Shown: positions 16,352 through 25,645, numbered from the stretch's first letter. The stretch is DNA of 64,000 nucleotides from Deefgea rivuli DSM 18356 (GCF_000620145.1 NZ_JHVM01000017.1:1-64000), one strand, 5' to 3'. Notes: generated by a model not told the origin, from the sequence alone. Translations and numbers: made by a program.

Positions 16352-16999
16352 GTGGAAGAGATTGAAAAGTTTATTGGTGGATTTCGCCGCTTCCAGCATA
16401 AATATTTTGGTGAGCACCGAGATTTATTTGCCGAATTGCAATCGGGGCAAAATCCCAAGACCTTGCTGATCGGCTGTTCGGATTCGCGCGTTGATCCTGC
16501 GTTATTAACCGACTGTAATCCGGGTGATTTGTTTGTCGTGCGTAATGTGGCCAATTTAGTGCCACCGTATGAAACGGGCGGGGCATTTCACGGGGTTTCA
16601 TCGGCGATTGAGTATGCGGTGGTGCATCTGGAAGTGAGTAAAATCATTGTTCTGGGGCATTCCGGCTGCGGCGGGATTAAGGCGCTAATGGATGAGAGTA
16701 CGCCAAAGACTGAGGCTAATTTTATTGGTCGTTGGGTGCGTATCGCTGACGCGGCTCGTGAGCAAGTGAAGCGTGAGCTAGCGCATAAATCGCATGATAG
16801 ACAGATCCGTGCTTGTGAGATGGCGGCGATTATTGTATCGCTGGATAATTTAATGAGTTTTCCATTTATCGCCGAGCGTGTGCAAAATGGCTCTTTAAGT
16901 TTGATCGGTTGGTACTTTGATATCTTGCGTGGCGCTTTATACGATTTTGACCAAGACAAAAATGCTTTCCAAGCTTTGGTGACGTCATTAAAAGAGTGA
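16352..16999 (+). CDS. Beta-class carbonic anhydrase
   Basis: 215 aa, GTG start at 16352; an in-frame upstream ATG is followed by a stop. Zinc ligands are C42, H103 and C106, with the D44-R46 dyad in CSDSRVDP and the HSGCGG motif, all as in plant-type beta carbonic anhydrases. It interconverts CO2 and bicarbonate in the cytoplasm. Monocistronic, closed by a strong terminator shared with the convergent glutathione peroxidase gene. Confidence 0.95.
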   Translation: MEEIEKFIGGFRRFQHKYFGEHRDLFAELQSGQNPKTLLIGCSDSRVDPALLTDCNPGDLFVVRNVANLVPPYETGGAFHGVSSAIEYAVVHLEVSKIIVLGHSGCGGIKALMDESTPKTEANFIGRWVRIADAAREQVKRELAHKSHDRQIRACEMAAIIVSLDNLMSFPFIAERVQNGSLSLIGWYFDILRGALYDFDQDKNAFQALVTSLKE

Positions 17000-17019
17000 G
17001 GATTCACTGAGTAAATAAA

Positions 17020-17057
17020 AGCGGCGATCAATCATTAAGATTGATCGCCGTTTTTGT
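17020..17057. terminator. Bidirectional terminator
   Basis: Stem AAGCGGCGATCAATC / GATTGATCGCCGTTTTT between the carbonic anhydrase (plus) and glutathione peroxidase (minus) genes, with T runs for both directions. Confidence 0.9.
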
Positions 17058-17076
17058 TTAATCATTCACTGAGCAA

Positions 17077-17613
17077 CTACTTTTTCGGTAGCCACGCCTC
17101 TATTTTTCCAACAATTTCTGGGCTATTAGGCTCGGTCGTTGACGCGTAGGCGGTTACGGTTTTGCCGTCGGGCGCGATTAAATATTTATAAAAATTCCAT
17201 TTGGGCATCGTGTCGGAAGCGGCTCTAAGCTGCTGATAGAAGGGACTGGCATTTTTACCGATGACGCTGCTTTTGCTCATCATTGGAAACTCGACAAAAT
17301 AAGTTAGCTTGCAAAAATCACCAATCGCTTTGTCATCTTCTAGCTCTTGGCGAAAATCATTCGATGGAAAGCCGATCACCAATAAACCGCGATCTTTGTA
17401 TTTGGTGTAGAGCTGTTCAAGCTGGGTGAATTGTGGCGTGAAGCCGCATTTGCTGGCGGTATTGACGACTAAAATCGGCTTGCCAGCGTACTGGCATAAA
17501 TCTAAAATTTCGCCTTTTAAGGTTTTAAATTGGTGCTGCAATAAGGGCGGGCAGCTTTGTGCATAGAGCGCCGAATTGATAGTTAGTAGTGCGGCAAATA
17601 AAAAAATACGCAT
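17077..17613 (-). CDS. Exported glutathione peroxidase family protein
   Basis: 178 aa with a cleavable N-terminal signal (MRIFLFAALLTINSALYAQS). VNTASKCGFTPQFTQLEQLYTKYKDRGLLVIGFPSNDF carries the peroxidatic Cys (SKCGFT). The downstream WNFYKYLI provides the active-site Trp and Asn. The usual FPCNQF is FPSNDF, so the resolving Cys site is changed; a Cys in DFCKLTYFVEFP is retained. It should reduce peroxides in the periplasm, probably using thioredoxin-like donors rather than glutathione. Confidence 0.9.
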   Translation of the reverse strand: MRIFLFAALLTINSALYAQSCPPLLQHQFKTLKGEILDLCQYAGKPILVVNTASKCGFTPQFTQLEQLYTKYKDRGLLVIGFPSNDFRQELEDDKAIGDFCKLTYFVEFPMMSKSSVIGKNASPFYQQLRAASDTMPKWNFYKYLIAPDGKTVTAYASTTEPNSPEIVGKIEAWLPKK

Positions 17614-17705
17614 GATCAGCGCCTATTCACAATGGATTAGGGCTTTATCATGCGCGTTTTGAAGCTGGATTGCTAGCTACTGGCCTACCGTTCTATGGGG
17701 CGATT

Positions 17706-18503
17706 TTAGAGTGCAAAAATCTTCCGTAATTGCTGCGCCACGCCGTGTTCATCATTGCTGCCAATCATGGTGGCATTCGGGTGCGCGGCTTTGAGTTTCG
17801 GGCTGGCATTGCTCATGATAAATGGGTTGCCCGCGACGGCGAGTAGTTGAATGTCATTTTGCCCATCACCAAAAGCGTAGCAATGCGCCGCATCAATTCG
17901 TAGGCGGCCAAGCACTTCAGTCAGTGCGTGGCCTTTGGATACCGTTGGTGCCATCACTTCAAGGCAATCATCGGCAGAAAAAGTGATGTAAACCTCATCA
18001 CCAAAACGTTCGATAATTTTTTCTTCAACTGCGGTTAGTGTCGCGTGATCAGCGATGTATAAAATCTTGGCAATACCGTCGCCAGCGTGTGCTTTAAGAT
18101 CAACGACTTGATAATTAAAGCCTGAATCTTTGTAATACACGCCAACTAGCTCAGGGCAATCGCGCTCGACGAGCCAACCGTCATCGGTATAAGCGTTGAG
18201 TAAAGTGCCGGCAGAAACATCGGGCTGCATCAGTGCTTGAGCCAGTTCGGCTTCGATGTTTTCAGCAAAAATTTCATTATCATCTGGATCATGCACGCGA
18301 GCGCCGTTCGACGTAATCAAGTGCGCCGACACACCTAAGCTTTCACGGATTCCTTTCACATCTAAAAAATGCCGTCCTGTCGCGATCGTGATTTGCACGC
18401 CTTGCGCTGCCAATGCTTGAAATGTTGCCGCAGTGAAGGCATCCACTTTGTGCTCGGTATCGAGCAAAGTGCCATCTAAATCAGAAACAATCATTTTTTG
18501 CAT
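17706..18503 (-). CDS. Cof-type HAD-IIB family phosphatase
   Basis: 265 aa. Motif I is VSDLDGTLLDTEH, motif II is TIATGR, and motifs III/IV are the conserved Lys (VSKGHAL) and FGDGQNDIQLL. The alpha/beta cap lies between motifs II and III, as in YidA/Cof enzymes. These act on sugar phosphates, pyridoxal phosphate or FMN; the substrate cannot be read from the sequence. Confidence 0.93.
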   Translation of the reverse strand: MQKMIVSDLDGTLLDTEHKVDAFTAATFQALAAQGVQITIATGRHFLDVKGIRESLGVSAHLITSNGARVHDPDDNEIFAENIEAELAQALMQPDVSAGTLLNAYTDDGWLVERDCPELVGVYYKDSGFNYQVVDLKAHAGDGIAKILYIADHATLTAVEEKIIERFGDEVYITFSADDCLEVMAPTVSKGHALTEVLGRLRIDAAHCYAFGDGQNDIQLLAVAGNPFIMSNASPKLKAAHPNATMIGSNDEHGVAQQLRKIFAL

Positions 18504-18654
18504 GGGTGAAATCCTTCGGAATGTGTGAGGTTACGAAGCTGATTTTACGCTGTAAAGCGAATTAAATCGTCAGTAATAATGCCATTGGGGTTGTGCTTTA
18601 GTCAGAAAATAAGGCTCAAAGACGGTACAATTCGCTATTGAACAAGGATTTTTG

Positions 18655-19821
18655 ATGATTAAAACCGATGTAGTGATTATTGGTGCCGGTGCTGCAGGCT
18701 TGATGTGTGCGGCAACGGCGGGGCAGCGTGGACGCGAAGTCGTGTTGATTGATCACAGCCAAAAATTGGCAGAGAAAATCCGAATTTCGGGCGGCGGGCG
18801 CTGTAATTTCACCAATATAAATGTTCGTCCCGAATGTTATATCTCGAATAATCCGCATTTTGTGAAGTCAGCGCTTAAGCAATATACCCAGCATGATTTT
18901 ATCGCTTTAGTTGAAAAATATGGCCTGACGTATCACGAAAAAACCTTGGGGCAATTATTTTGCGACCAAAATTCGCAAGGCATTATTGATTTACTGAAAG
19001 CTGAAGTGGATTTAGGCGGTGTGATTTGGCGCATGGGGACGTCGATTGGCCAAGTTGAACAGATCGACGGCGGTTTTGTGGTGACGACGCCGACTGAAGT
19101 TTGGCAGTGTGAATCTTTAGTGATTGCTTGTGGCGGTTTATCGATTCCGCAAATCGGCGCAACGCCTTTGGGCTATGAAATCGCCAAGCAATTTGGTTTA
19201 TCTATCGTGCCATTGGCGGCTGCTTTAGTGCCGCTGACCTTTCAGGCGGAAGATTTATGGGCCGAGCTGGCCGGTGTTGCATTAGAAAATGTAGTGGTGA
19301 GTTGTGGCGAAATGTCGTTCCGCGAAGATATTTTGCTGACGCATAAAGGTGTTTCTGGCCCCGCAATTTTGCAAATTTCTAGCTTTTGGGATGCGGGGAA
19401 AACGCTAGCAATTGATTTAATTCCTGATCTTGATCTGAGTGATTTTTTCCGCCTAGCCAATCGTGATTCACTGATTTCAAACGTACTTGCTGATGTGTTA
19501 CCAAAGCGATTTTTGCTAGTATGGCTCGCTAAGTACGGTGAAATAAGGCCGCTCAAGCAATACTCTACAAAAGAGCTATTAGCGATTGAAGCTGATTTAC
19601 ATACTTGGCAAGTCAAGCCATCGGGTACGGTGGGCTACAAAAAAGCCGAGGTCACGCGAGGCGGTGTGGATACCGATCAGCTCCTCTCTAAAACCATGAT
19701 GGTGCGAAATGTACCGGGTTTGTATTTTATTGGTGAGGTGGTTGATGTGACCGGTTGGCTGGGTGGTTACAATTTTCAATGGGCCTGGTCGTCGGGATAT
19801 GTTGCAGGATTGAATATTTAG
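18655..19821 (+). CDS. YhiN/HI0933-family flavoprotein
   Basis: 388 aa from the ATG at 18655, six bases after AGGA; the TTG one codon earlier is less likely. The N-terminal Rossmann motif VVIIGAGAAGLMCAATAGQRGREVVLIDH binds FAD. ISGGGRCNFTN is the family hallmark, and the C-terminus (ETRGGVD-like VTRGGVDTDQL, GLYFIGEVVDVTGWLGGYNFQWAWSSG) is diagnostic for YhiN. The physiological substrate is not established. Confidence 0.93.
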   Translation: MIKTDVVIIGAGAAGLMCAATAGQRGREVVLIDHSQKLAEKIRISGGGRCNFTNINVRPECYISNNPHFVKSALKQYTQHDFIALVEKYGLTYHEKTLGQLFCDQNSQGIIDLLKAEVDLGGVIWRMGTSIGQVEQIDGGFVVTTPTEVWQCESLVIACGGLSIPQIGATPLGYEIAKQFGLSIVPLAAALVPLTFQAEDLWAELAGVALENVVVSCGEMSFREDILLTHKGVSGPAILQISSFWDAGKTLAIDLIPDLDLSDFFRLANRDSLISNVLADVLPKRFLLVWLAKYGEIRPLKQYSTKELLAIEADLHTWQVKPSGTVGYKKAEVTRGGVDTDQLLSKTMMVRNVPGLYFIGEVVDVTGWLGGYNFQWAWSSGYVAGLNI

Positions 19822-19894
19822 GACTAGAGTAACTCTATCGCAACACAAAGCGGGGTTTCAAATATGCAATGTGGGCTTTACCTTCACTGAAGCA

Positions 19895-19980
19895 AAACAT
19901 AAGGAGCAAGATTTGATTGATTCCGATGTGATGTATTTAGTATCTGGCATTCTTGCTATTTAAGATCAATCATTTGATCT
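19895..19980 (+). CDS. Tiny ORF cassette A: strong RBS plus 16-residue peptide
   Basis: AAGGAG at 19901-19906 is followed after six bases by TTG at 19913, which opens a 16-codon frame to TAA at 19963: MIDSDVMYLVSGILAI. A palindrome (GATCAATCATTTGATC, about 19964-19979) follows the stop. A second, related cassette lies 220 bp downstream. I do not recognise the peptide; it is hydrophobic in its C-terminal half. It may be a small protein, a leader peptide or the toxin of a type I system. Expression is inferred only from RBS quality and duplication. Confidence 0.4.
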
Positions 19981-20114
19981 CTACCCGAAAGTGTTCGGAG
20001 TATGGCGATCCTAGCGGTCACCATTGATGTAGATAAAAAATAGAAATAAACGAAATTAACGGTTTATTTCCATGCTCTTTAGATTGGCAGTACTGGGTTT
20101 TTTGTCGTTAAACT

Positions 20115-20205
20115 GCAGCAAAGGAGGTCATATTGATTGATTCCAATGTCTTGTGTTTATCCGTAACCGGCAGTACATGCCACTCCTGATCATTTAATGA
20201 TCATA
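20115..20205 (+). CDS. Tiny ORF cassette B: strong RBS plus 18-residue peptide
   Basis: AAAGGAGGT at 20120-20128, a near-perfect anti-SD match, is followed by TTG at 20133 opening an 18-codon frame to TGA at 20189: MIDSNVLCLSVTGSTCHS. The first seven positions match cassette A (MIDS-D/N-V-M/L), and the preceding 30 bases also align. A palindrome TGATCATTTAATGATCA spans the stop. Same open questions as cassette A. Confidence 0.4.
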
Positions 20206-20334
20206 GTTCTGGATTAGCGTATTGCGTAGTGATTGACTGGCAATTTATTTCGCCAATTCAGCCATGCGGGGTGTCGATCGGGCGCCCCGTAATTAACAAT
20301 TTTATTTATAAGTTGATTTAGCTTTGTATTTATT

Positions 20335-20485
20335 TGCTGAGTAGTCGTAGTTTATTTTTGAAGTATTTGTTTAAGTACTTGATGCTGAAGTAGTAGCTAG
20401 CTGAGTAGTAGTAGTTAGAGAGTAGATGTTGCAGTTGTTTACGTTCAGTAGTAAGGCAGTAGCTAGTGCAGTTGCAGTGGGTTGT
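20335..20485. repeat. Low-complexity GTAG-rich stretch
   Basis: Repeated TAGTAG/CTAG/GAGTAG words (for example AGTAGTAGCTAGCTGAGTAG and AGTAGTAGTAGTTAGAGAG). No ORF runs through it. It occupies the right half of the gene-free stretch 19822-20606, where I find no tRNA or longer gene. Confidence 0.6.
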
Positions 20486-20549
20486 TTTATTTTTGCTGTT
20501 TAATTTGCAGTTCTAGAGCTTTACCGTATTACTATTTGAGTGGCTGTAA

Positions 20550-20581
20550 CAAAAACGAGGCTAATTTAGCCTCGTTTTTTA
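20550..20581. terminator. Terminator downstream of dapB
   Basis: AAAAACGAGGCTA / TAGCCTCGTTTTTT, symmetrical, 26 bases past the dapB stop. It can serve both strands. Confidence 0.9.
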
Positions 20582-20606
20582 TTGTGCTGCATTTTTACTT
20601 GATTAG

Positions 20607-21407
20607 TTATTTTAAACCCAGTACTTCTTGCATATCGTAATGGCCGGTCTGATGTTGTGCCAAAAAGCGCGCTGCACGCAGGCTGCCTTGAGCATAAATC
20701 GTGCGGTTACTCGCTTTATGTGTCACTTCGATACGCTCGCCTTCGCCAGCAAACACCACTGTATGGTCACCAATCACATCGCCGCCACGAAGCGCAGCAA
20801 AACCAATCGTGCCGTTTTCACGCGGGCCAGTAATCCCTTCGCGAGACCATGTTGCGATGTCGTTGAGCGGTTTATCCCAAGCTTTGGCAATGGCTTCACC
20901 CATTGCAATTGCCGTGCCCGATGGTGCATCGACTTTATGTTTGTGATGCATCTCAACAATCTCTGCGTCATAGCCTTGTTGCAGCACGCTGGCAGCGACT
21001 TCAAGCAGTTTAAACACCAAATTTACGCCAATGCTCATATTGTAAGCAGAGACAATGGCAATATTTTGGCTGGCGGTATGAATGAGTGCGCGGCCCGTTT
21101 CATCAAATCCGGTCGTACCGATAATCATTTTGACGCCGAGCTGCTGGCACACTTGCAAATGCTCTAGTGTGCCTTCCGGACGCGTGAAATCAATCAATAC
21201 ATCGGCATTCTTCAGTGCAGAGAGTTCATCTGTAATCAAGACACCGCTGGTTTGGCCGAGATAAGCTGTGGCGTCTAAGCCAATTGCATCACTGCCTGTA
21301 CGGTCGAGTGCAACGGCTAATTGGGCATCAGGCGCGCCAAGTACAGCTTCAATCAACATACGACCCATGCGGCCACTACTACCTGCGATGGCGATTTTAA
21401 TTGTCAT
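20607..21407 (-). CDS. dapB: 4-hydroxy-tetrahydrodipicolinate reductase DapB
   Basis: 266 aa. The N-terminal nucleotide-binding loop is IAGSSGRMGRMLIEAV; the catalytic region EIVEMHHKHKVDAPSGTA holds the general-acid His pair and substrate-binding Lys, and the tetrapicolinate-binding GTIGFAALRGGDVIGDHTV follows. It catalyses the NAD(P)H-dependent step to tetrahydrodipicolinate in lysine/diaminopimelate synthesis. It starts two bases after bamE ends, so bamE-dapB is one transcription unit, opposite fur. Confidence 0.97.
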   Translation of the reverse strand: MTIKIAIAGSSGRMGRMLIEAVLGAPDAQLAVALDRTGSDAIGLDATAYLGQTSGVLITDELSALKNADVLIDFTRPEGTLEHLQVCQQLGVKMIIGTTGFDETGRALIHTASQNIAIVSAYNMSIGVNLVFKLLEVAASVLQQGYDAEIVEMHHKHKVDAPSGTAIAMGEAIAKAWDKPLNDIATWSREGITGPRENGTIGFAALRGGDVIGDHTVVFAGEGERIEVTHKASNRTIYAQGSLRAARFLAQHQTGHYDMQEVLGLK

Positions 21408-21409
21408 AA

Positions 21410-21871
21410 TTAAAAGCCCTCGTTCAGTAGTGGTTTCACCTCGATTTGTTTCGAATCAGGGTTGCTTGGATTGGCTGGCATTGACATTAAGTCGCTTTCA
21501 GGGGCGAGCGGACGTGTTTTCTCTACTGGTGCCGCTTTTGGATCGGGTAAGTAAGTCCCTTCCCAACGAACTAGGCTGTTGTCATTAAAGAACACTACAA
21601 AATCATGCGATTCTCTGACGACACCCGCGCGGCTATCGCGGTAGATATAATCCCAACGATCTTTATGAAAAGGGTCGGTTAATAGTGGCGTACCCAATAC
21701 GAAACGAACTTGGGCACGGGTCATCCCTTCGCGCAAGAGCGCCACTTGATTGGCAGTGACTTCATTGCCTTGTGGAATGTCTAGTTTATAGGGCGTTAGG
21801 AAATTAACGACGCTGCAGCCGCTTAATAACAGGCTGCCAGTCACAAATGCAGTTAGTAGTCTGGCCTTCAT
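21410..21871 (-). CDS. bamE: Outer-membrane assembly lipoprotein BamE
   Basis: 153 aa from the ATG at 21871; the longer reading to 22315 would overlap fur antisense and has no support. The signal sequence has lipobox LLLSGC with the modified Cys at position 19. The BamE/SmpA core is present: TANQVALLREGMTRAQVRFVLGTPLLTDPFHKDRWDYIYR. The C-terminal 40 residues are Pro/Ser-rich. It is a BAM-complex subunit in the periplasm-facing outer-membrane leaflet. fur is divergent, the standard betaproteobacterial order. Confidence 0.95.
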   Translation of the reverse strand: MKARLLTAFVTGSLLLSGCSVVNFLTPYKLDIPQGNEVTANQVALLREGMTRAQVRFVLGTPLLTDPFHKDRWDYIYRDSRAGVVRESHDFVVFFNDNSLVRWEGTYLPDPKAAPVEKTRPLAPESDLMSMPANPSNPDSKQIEVKPLLNEGF

Positions 21872-21978
21872 CTTGGTTCGATTCGCTCGTGGATGCCGGT
21901 GCGCGTCACCGGGAAACGCTATATCATAACCGTATTGTGTAACTCCCGCACGGTTGGGGAACAAAGAAGGAAAGAACA

Positions 21979-22404
21979 ATGAGCAAAGCTGCTGAATTAA
22001 AAGGCATGGGATTGAAGGCGACGGGTCCACGGTTGAAGATTTTGAATCTTTTTGAAACCAGTGAAGAGCGCCATCTAACTGCCGAAGACGTGTACCGCAT
22101 GCTGTTGGTGGAAGAAATTGATGTTGGTTTGGCAACGGTTTATCGCGTGTTAACGCAGTTTGAGCAGGCTGGGATCTTGGAGCGCCATCACTTTGAAACT
22201 GGCAAAGCTGTTTTCGAGCTAAAACAAGATGAGCATCACGATCATTTGGTCTGCGTGAAATGCGGTGGCGTCGAAGAGTTTTTCGATCCAGAAATTGAAG
22301 CTCGCCAAGATGCAATTGCAGCCAAGCATGGTTTTGATATTCAAGATCACGAAATGTATATCTATGGCATCTGTAAAGCGTGTCAACTGAAACAAAAAAA
22401 ATAA
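21979..22404 (+). CDS. fur: Ferric uptake regulator Fur
   Basis: 141 aa, ATG at 21979 with AAGGAA upstream. The winged helix is [56 protein letters not shown]. Metal sites include [12 protein letters not shown] and the second Cys pair in ICKACQ. It represses iron-uptake genes with Fe2+. It is followed after 21 bases by aat. Confidence 0.97.
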   Translation: MSKAAELKGMGLKATGPRLKILNLFETSEERHLTAEDVYRMLLVEEIDVGLATVYRVLTQFEQAGILERHHFETGKAVFELKQDEHHDHLVCVKCGGVEEFFDPEIEARQDAIAAKHGFDIQDHEMYIYGICKACQLKQKK

Positions 22405-22425
22405 CACTGGCTTGCGCTGCTACTT

Positions 22426-23121
22426 ATGATTCCTTGGCTTGATCATCGTTACGAGTTCCCGCCATTGGGATTGGCTTTGCATGAGCCCAATGGCCTACTT
22501 GCGGCAGGGGGCGATTTATCGCCGCAGCGGATTTTAGCTGCGTATCGACGTGGGATATTTCCTTGGTTTATGCCAGGTGAGCCCATCCTGTGGTGGAGTC
22601 CGAGTCCACGGATGGTGCTCTATCCAGATGAGTTGCTCGTACCGAAATCATTGCAGAAAGTCGTACGAAATCGCGTGTACAAAATCACTTTTGACACTGC
22701 GTTTTCTGCCGTGATGCAAGCTTGTGCTGCGCCACGCGGTACTGAAAGCGGCACTTGGATTAGTGATGAGATGTTAGCGGCGTATACCGCTTTGCATGAA
22801 GCTGGATTTGCGCACAGCTTTGAATGTTGGATGGACGACGAGCTGGTCGGCGGCTTGTACGGCATGGCGATCGGTAAAATGTTTTATGGCGAATCGATGT
22901 TCGCCCGTCGCTCGGATGCGTCTAAAATTGCCTTCGTCCACGCAGTGCAATGGCTGCAAGCGCAGGGCTACCAAATGATCGACTGCCAGATGTATACCGA
23001 TCATTTAGCGCGTTTTGGCGCTAGAGAGATTACTCGTGACGAATTTATTGCTAAGCTGAAAACTCTGCTGGATGAGCCCAATTTGCTAGGGCCTTGGCAA
23101 TATTGCCATACGAACGCTTAG
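22426..23121 (+). CDS. aat: Leucyl/phenylalanyl-tRNA-protein transferase
   Basis: 231 aa. Family signatures are [39 protein letters not shown] and [28 protein letters not shown], with [16 protein letters not shown] near the end. It adds Leu or Phe to N-terminal Arg/Lys of proteins for ClpAP degradation. It is adjacent to bpt, the second N-end-rule transferase, so both destabilising-residue branches are encoded together. Confidence 0.97.
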   Translation: MIPWLDHRYEFPPLGLALHEPNGLLAAGGDLSPQRILAAYRRGIFPWFMPGEPILWWSPSPRMVLYPDELLVPKSLQKVVRNRVYKITFDTAFSAVMQACAAPRGTESGTWISDEMLAAYTALHEAGFAHSFECWMDDELVGGLYGMAIGKMFYGESMFARRSDASKIAFVHAVQWLQAQGYQMIDCQMYTDHLARFGAREITRDEFIAKLKTLLDEPNLLGPWQYCHTNA

Positions 23122-23137
23122 TTTAGGTAGGTGTCGC

Positions 23138-23866
23138 ATGAACGATACATTTCGCAAGCATACGGTTCAATTGCAGTTTTATGCCACCGCGCCTTATCCC
23201 TGTAGCTATTTGCCCGAGCTTGAAGCTCGCTCACAAGTGGCCGTTCCTTCTGAACTCATTTCATCCGGCGCCTATAGCCAATTGGTCTTGCAAGGCTTTC
23301 GCCGCAGTGGCGCATTTGTCTATCGGCCTTGGTGTGATCATTGCCAAGCCTGCGTCGCAGTGCGTTTACCTGTGGCATTGTTTGAAGCGAATCGTACACA
23401 GCGCCGTACCTTAAAGCGTAATGAATCACTCAAAATTCGCATTATGGAATTGGAATATCGTGATGAGCATTTCGCTTTGTATCAGCGTTACCAGCAGTCG
23501 CGGCATAGCGGTGGTGGTATGGATCAAGATGGCCGTGAACAATACGAAGGCTTTATTCTAAAAAGCCAAGTGGCGAGTTTTTTGGCGGAATTTAGCGAAA
23601 ATGGTGTCGTGCGGATGGTGAGCTTGATCGATCAACTTGATGATGGCGTTTCCTCGGTGTATACCTTTTTTGATCCCGATATGGCCACACGCAGCCTCGG
23701 CGTTTTCAATGTGCTGTGGCAAGTGGGGCTGGCCAAGCAATTGGGTTTGAAATATGTGTATTTGGGTTATTGGATTAAAGATTGTCGCAAAATGGAATAT
23801 AAAACCCAATACCGCCCCATCGAAGGTTTACTCAATGGTAAGTGGCAGCTACTTAAGGGTATTTAG
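23138..23866 (+). CDS. bpt: Bacterial aspartate/glutamate leucyltransferase Bpt (arginyltransferase-like)
   Basis: 242 aa, ATG at 23138 behind AGGTAGGTG. The Cys-rich N-terminus ([20 protein letters not shown]), [26 protein letters not shown] and the C-terminal [22 protein letters not shown] match the ATE/Bpt family. In proteobacteria these proteins transfer Leu to N-terminal Asp/Glu. The stop codon lies inside a dispersed GGGTAT palindrome. Confidence 0.94.
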   Translation: MNDTFRKHTVQLQFYATAPYPCSYLPELEARSQVAVPSELISSGAYSQLVLQGFRRSGAFVYRPWCDHCQACVAVRLPVALFEANRTQRRTLKRNESLKIRIMELEYRDEHFALYQRYQQSRHSGGGMDQDGREQYEGFILKSQVASFLAEFSENGVVRMVSLIDQLDDGVSSVYTFFDPDMATRSLGVFNVLWQVGLAKQLGLKYVYLGYWIKDCRKMEYKTQYRPIEGLLNGKWQLLKGI

Positions 23867-23911
23867 TTTCAGACCTTGCCTATCAAAGCTTAGCTGTTCA
23901 TACCCTTTATT
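23857..23911. repeat. Dispersed GGGTAT palindrome, degenerate copy at bpt 3' end
   Basis: AAGGGTAT ... ATACCCTT outer arms spanning the bpt stop codon (23864-23866); inner arms weak. Confidence 0.5.
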
Positions 23912-23973
23912 TTTTGAACTAAACCCTCATTTCTCCCTCTATTCATTTTGATGTTCAATAAAAAGAGCGACGC

Positions 23974-24498
23974 ATGCGTGCTATGACTTTGGCTGAAATA
24001 GAGCAAATTCGAACTGAATGCCGTGCGCTGGTCGCGAAACGAGCGATGGTATCGGGCGCATTAGCTGTTGTGCCGATTCCAGGCTTTGATGTTGGTGCGG
24101 ATATTGCGATCATGAAGCAAATGATCGAGCTGATTAACGATAAATTTGCGCTCACCCCGCGTGATATTGAGCAGCTCGACCCGAAATTAACACAGCGTAT
24201 TTTTGTTATTGCTAGCTCGCTGGGCAGTAGCCTAGTGGGCAAATATATGACCAAAGAATTGCTGGTGCTAGCGTTTAAGCGCATTGGCGTGCGCATGGCC
24301 AGCAAGCAAGCTGCGAAGTTCGTGCCTTTTTTGGGCTCAGCAATTGCCGCAGGTATTAGCTATGGCGCGATGCGTATGCTGGGCAATGCACATATCGAGG
24401 ATTGTTATAAAGTCTTGAAAGCCTTGCAATCGGATGCGCGCACCTTTGAGCATGACGCTATGGATGAAACGGTCACAACAGATATGCAGCACACATAG
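23974..24498 (+). CDS. EcsC/DUF697-like small membrane-associated protein
   Basis: 174 aa, ATG at 23974 after AAGAG. The region LVAKRAMVSGALAVVPIPGFDVGADIAIMKQMIELINDKF carries the VPIPG-x-D-x-x-x-D pattern of DUF697/EcsC-like proteins. Two hydrophobic stretches (about 28-45 and 110-130, KFVPFLGSAIAAGISYGAMRML) suggest membrane contact. The function is unknown; no operon partner is obvious. Family assignment is by pattern recall. Confidence 0.65.
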   Translation: MRAMTLAEIEQIRTECRALVAKRAMVSGALAVVPIPGFDVGADIAIMKQMIELINDKFALTPRDIEQLDPKLTQRIFVIASSLGSSLVGKYMTKELLVLAFKRIGVRMASKQAAKFVPFLGSAIAAGISYGAMRMLGNAHIEDCYKVLKALQSDARTFEHDAMDETVTTDMQHT

Positions 24499-24633
24499 GC
24501 AAGCAATTTTGCATCGTATTTTCTGATTCGCATGAATCAGTACTGCCAGTGGCGCCCTTTGCCATACAACTTTTGCATGAGTACTTAAGTCAATTCAATG
24601 GGATAATGCCGGATCTGTTTTTAAGGTCACGGC

Positions 24634-25635
24634 ATGTCAATCACTCCTAATACCATTCAAAATCTCATTATTCATCAATTGCACAAAGAGCCGAACGGCC
24701 CAGCACGCGTCGCCCTGAGCGCGGCAGAAATGCCGATTAACAGCGCCGCACAACGCTTGGTCGATCATCTGTGCCAGCTGTACGGCACGCGCAATGGCAA
24801 AGGTTTTGGCAAGTTTGAAGAAGATGAGCATGAATATCCAATGCCAGCACTCGTGCGCCGCTATTTGGATGACGCTAATTTCCTGAGTTTTTCGCAGCAA
24901 TTGTTGGCGCATTTGCAAGTACGCGCCGAGCAAGAGCCTGAAGCCAATGGCGGCTATGTCTTGATCGCACGCGTGCAAAATGCGGCGATGGATTTTGTGT
25001 TTGTCGCCCTCGTCAGCGAAGTGATTGGCACGGCGGTGAATGGCGAAATGCAGGTCGAAGACAGTATTCATCTCGATATGGATCATTTGCGCGTCGCAGG
25101 CCGAATTGATTTAGGTGTGTGGCAGGCGGGCGGTGAGCGCTATGTAAGTTTTTTGCGCGGGCGTGGCGACGTGGCGGCGTATTTCAAGCTGTTTCTCGGT
25201 TGCAACGATATGGTTACGCCGCTGAAAGAAACGCAAAAACTCGTCAAAGGTTTGGAGCAATTTATTGAGCAACAAGCGTTGAGCGCGCAAGACCGTGACG
25301 AAGTTTATCAACGCGCGCACAGCTTGCTCGACGAAATGGGCAACGATCAAGGTGAGGTCAATCTGGCTGATGTCGCCAGTCAAATTTTCCCCGACGCGCC
25401 ACAAGCGCTGCAAGATGTGCTGCAACATGAGGATTTGGGCTTGATGGATGGCTTTGTACCCGATCGCCGCGCGATTAAACCGCTAATGCGCTTTAAAGCC
25501 GCTGCGCCGGAGTGGAAGCTCGAATTTGATCGCGCCAGTCTGCGCTCGGGCGCGGTGATTTACGATAAACATACCGATACGCTGGTACTGTCGAATATTC
25601 CTGATAAATTGAAAAAAGCACTATTAGAACAATAA
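24634..25635 (+). CDS. yejK: Nucleoid-associated protein YejK/NdpA
   Basis: 333 aa, normal for YejK (335 in E. coli). It begins ITPNTIQNLIIHQLHKEPNGPARVALSAAEMPINSAAQRLVDHLCQLYGTRNGKGFGKFEED, and the FVALVSEVIGTAVNGEMQVEDSIHLDMDHLRVAGRIDLGVW block is diagnostic. It is a 37K-type nucleoid protein. A terminator and a dispersed palindrome follow. Confidence 0.95.
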   Translation: MSITPNTIQNLIIHQLHKEPNGPARVALSAAEMPINSAAQRLVDHLCQLYGTRNGKGFGKFEEDEHEYPMPALVRRYLDDANFLSFSQQLLAHLQVRAEQEPEANGGYVLIARVQNAAMDFVFVALVSEVIGTAVNGEMQVEDSIHLDMDHLRVAGRIDLGVWQAGGERYVSFLRGRGDVAAYFKLFLGCNDMVTPLKETQKLVKGLEQFIEQQALSAQDRDEVYQRAHSLLDEMGNDQGEVNLADVASQIFPDAPQALQDVLQHEDLGLMDGFVPDRRAIKPLMRFKAAAPEWKLEFDRASLRSGAVIYDKHTDTLVLSNIPDKLKKALLEQ

Positions 25636-25645
25636 ATTAGGCTCT

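Noticed and set aside
20628-21167. 179-aa plus-strand ORF opposite dapB
   Set aside because: Antisense of dapB; Cys/His-rich nonsense composition.
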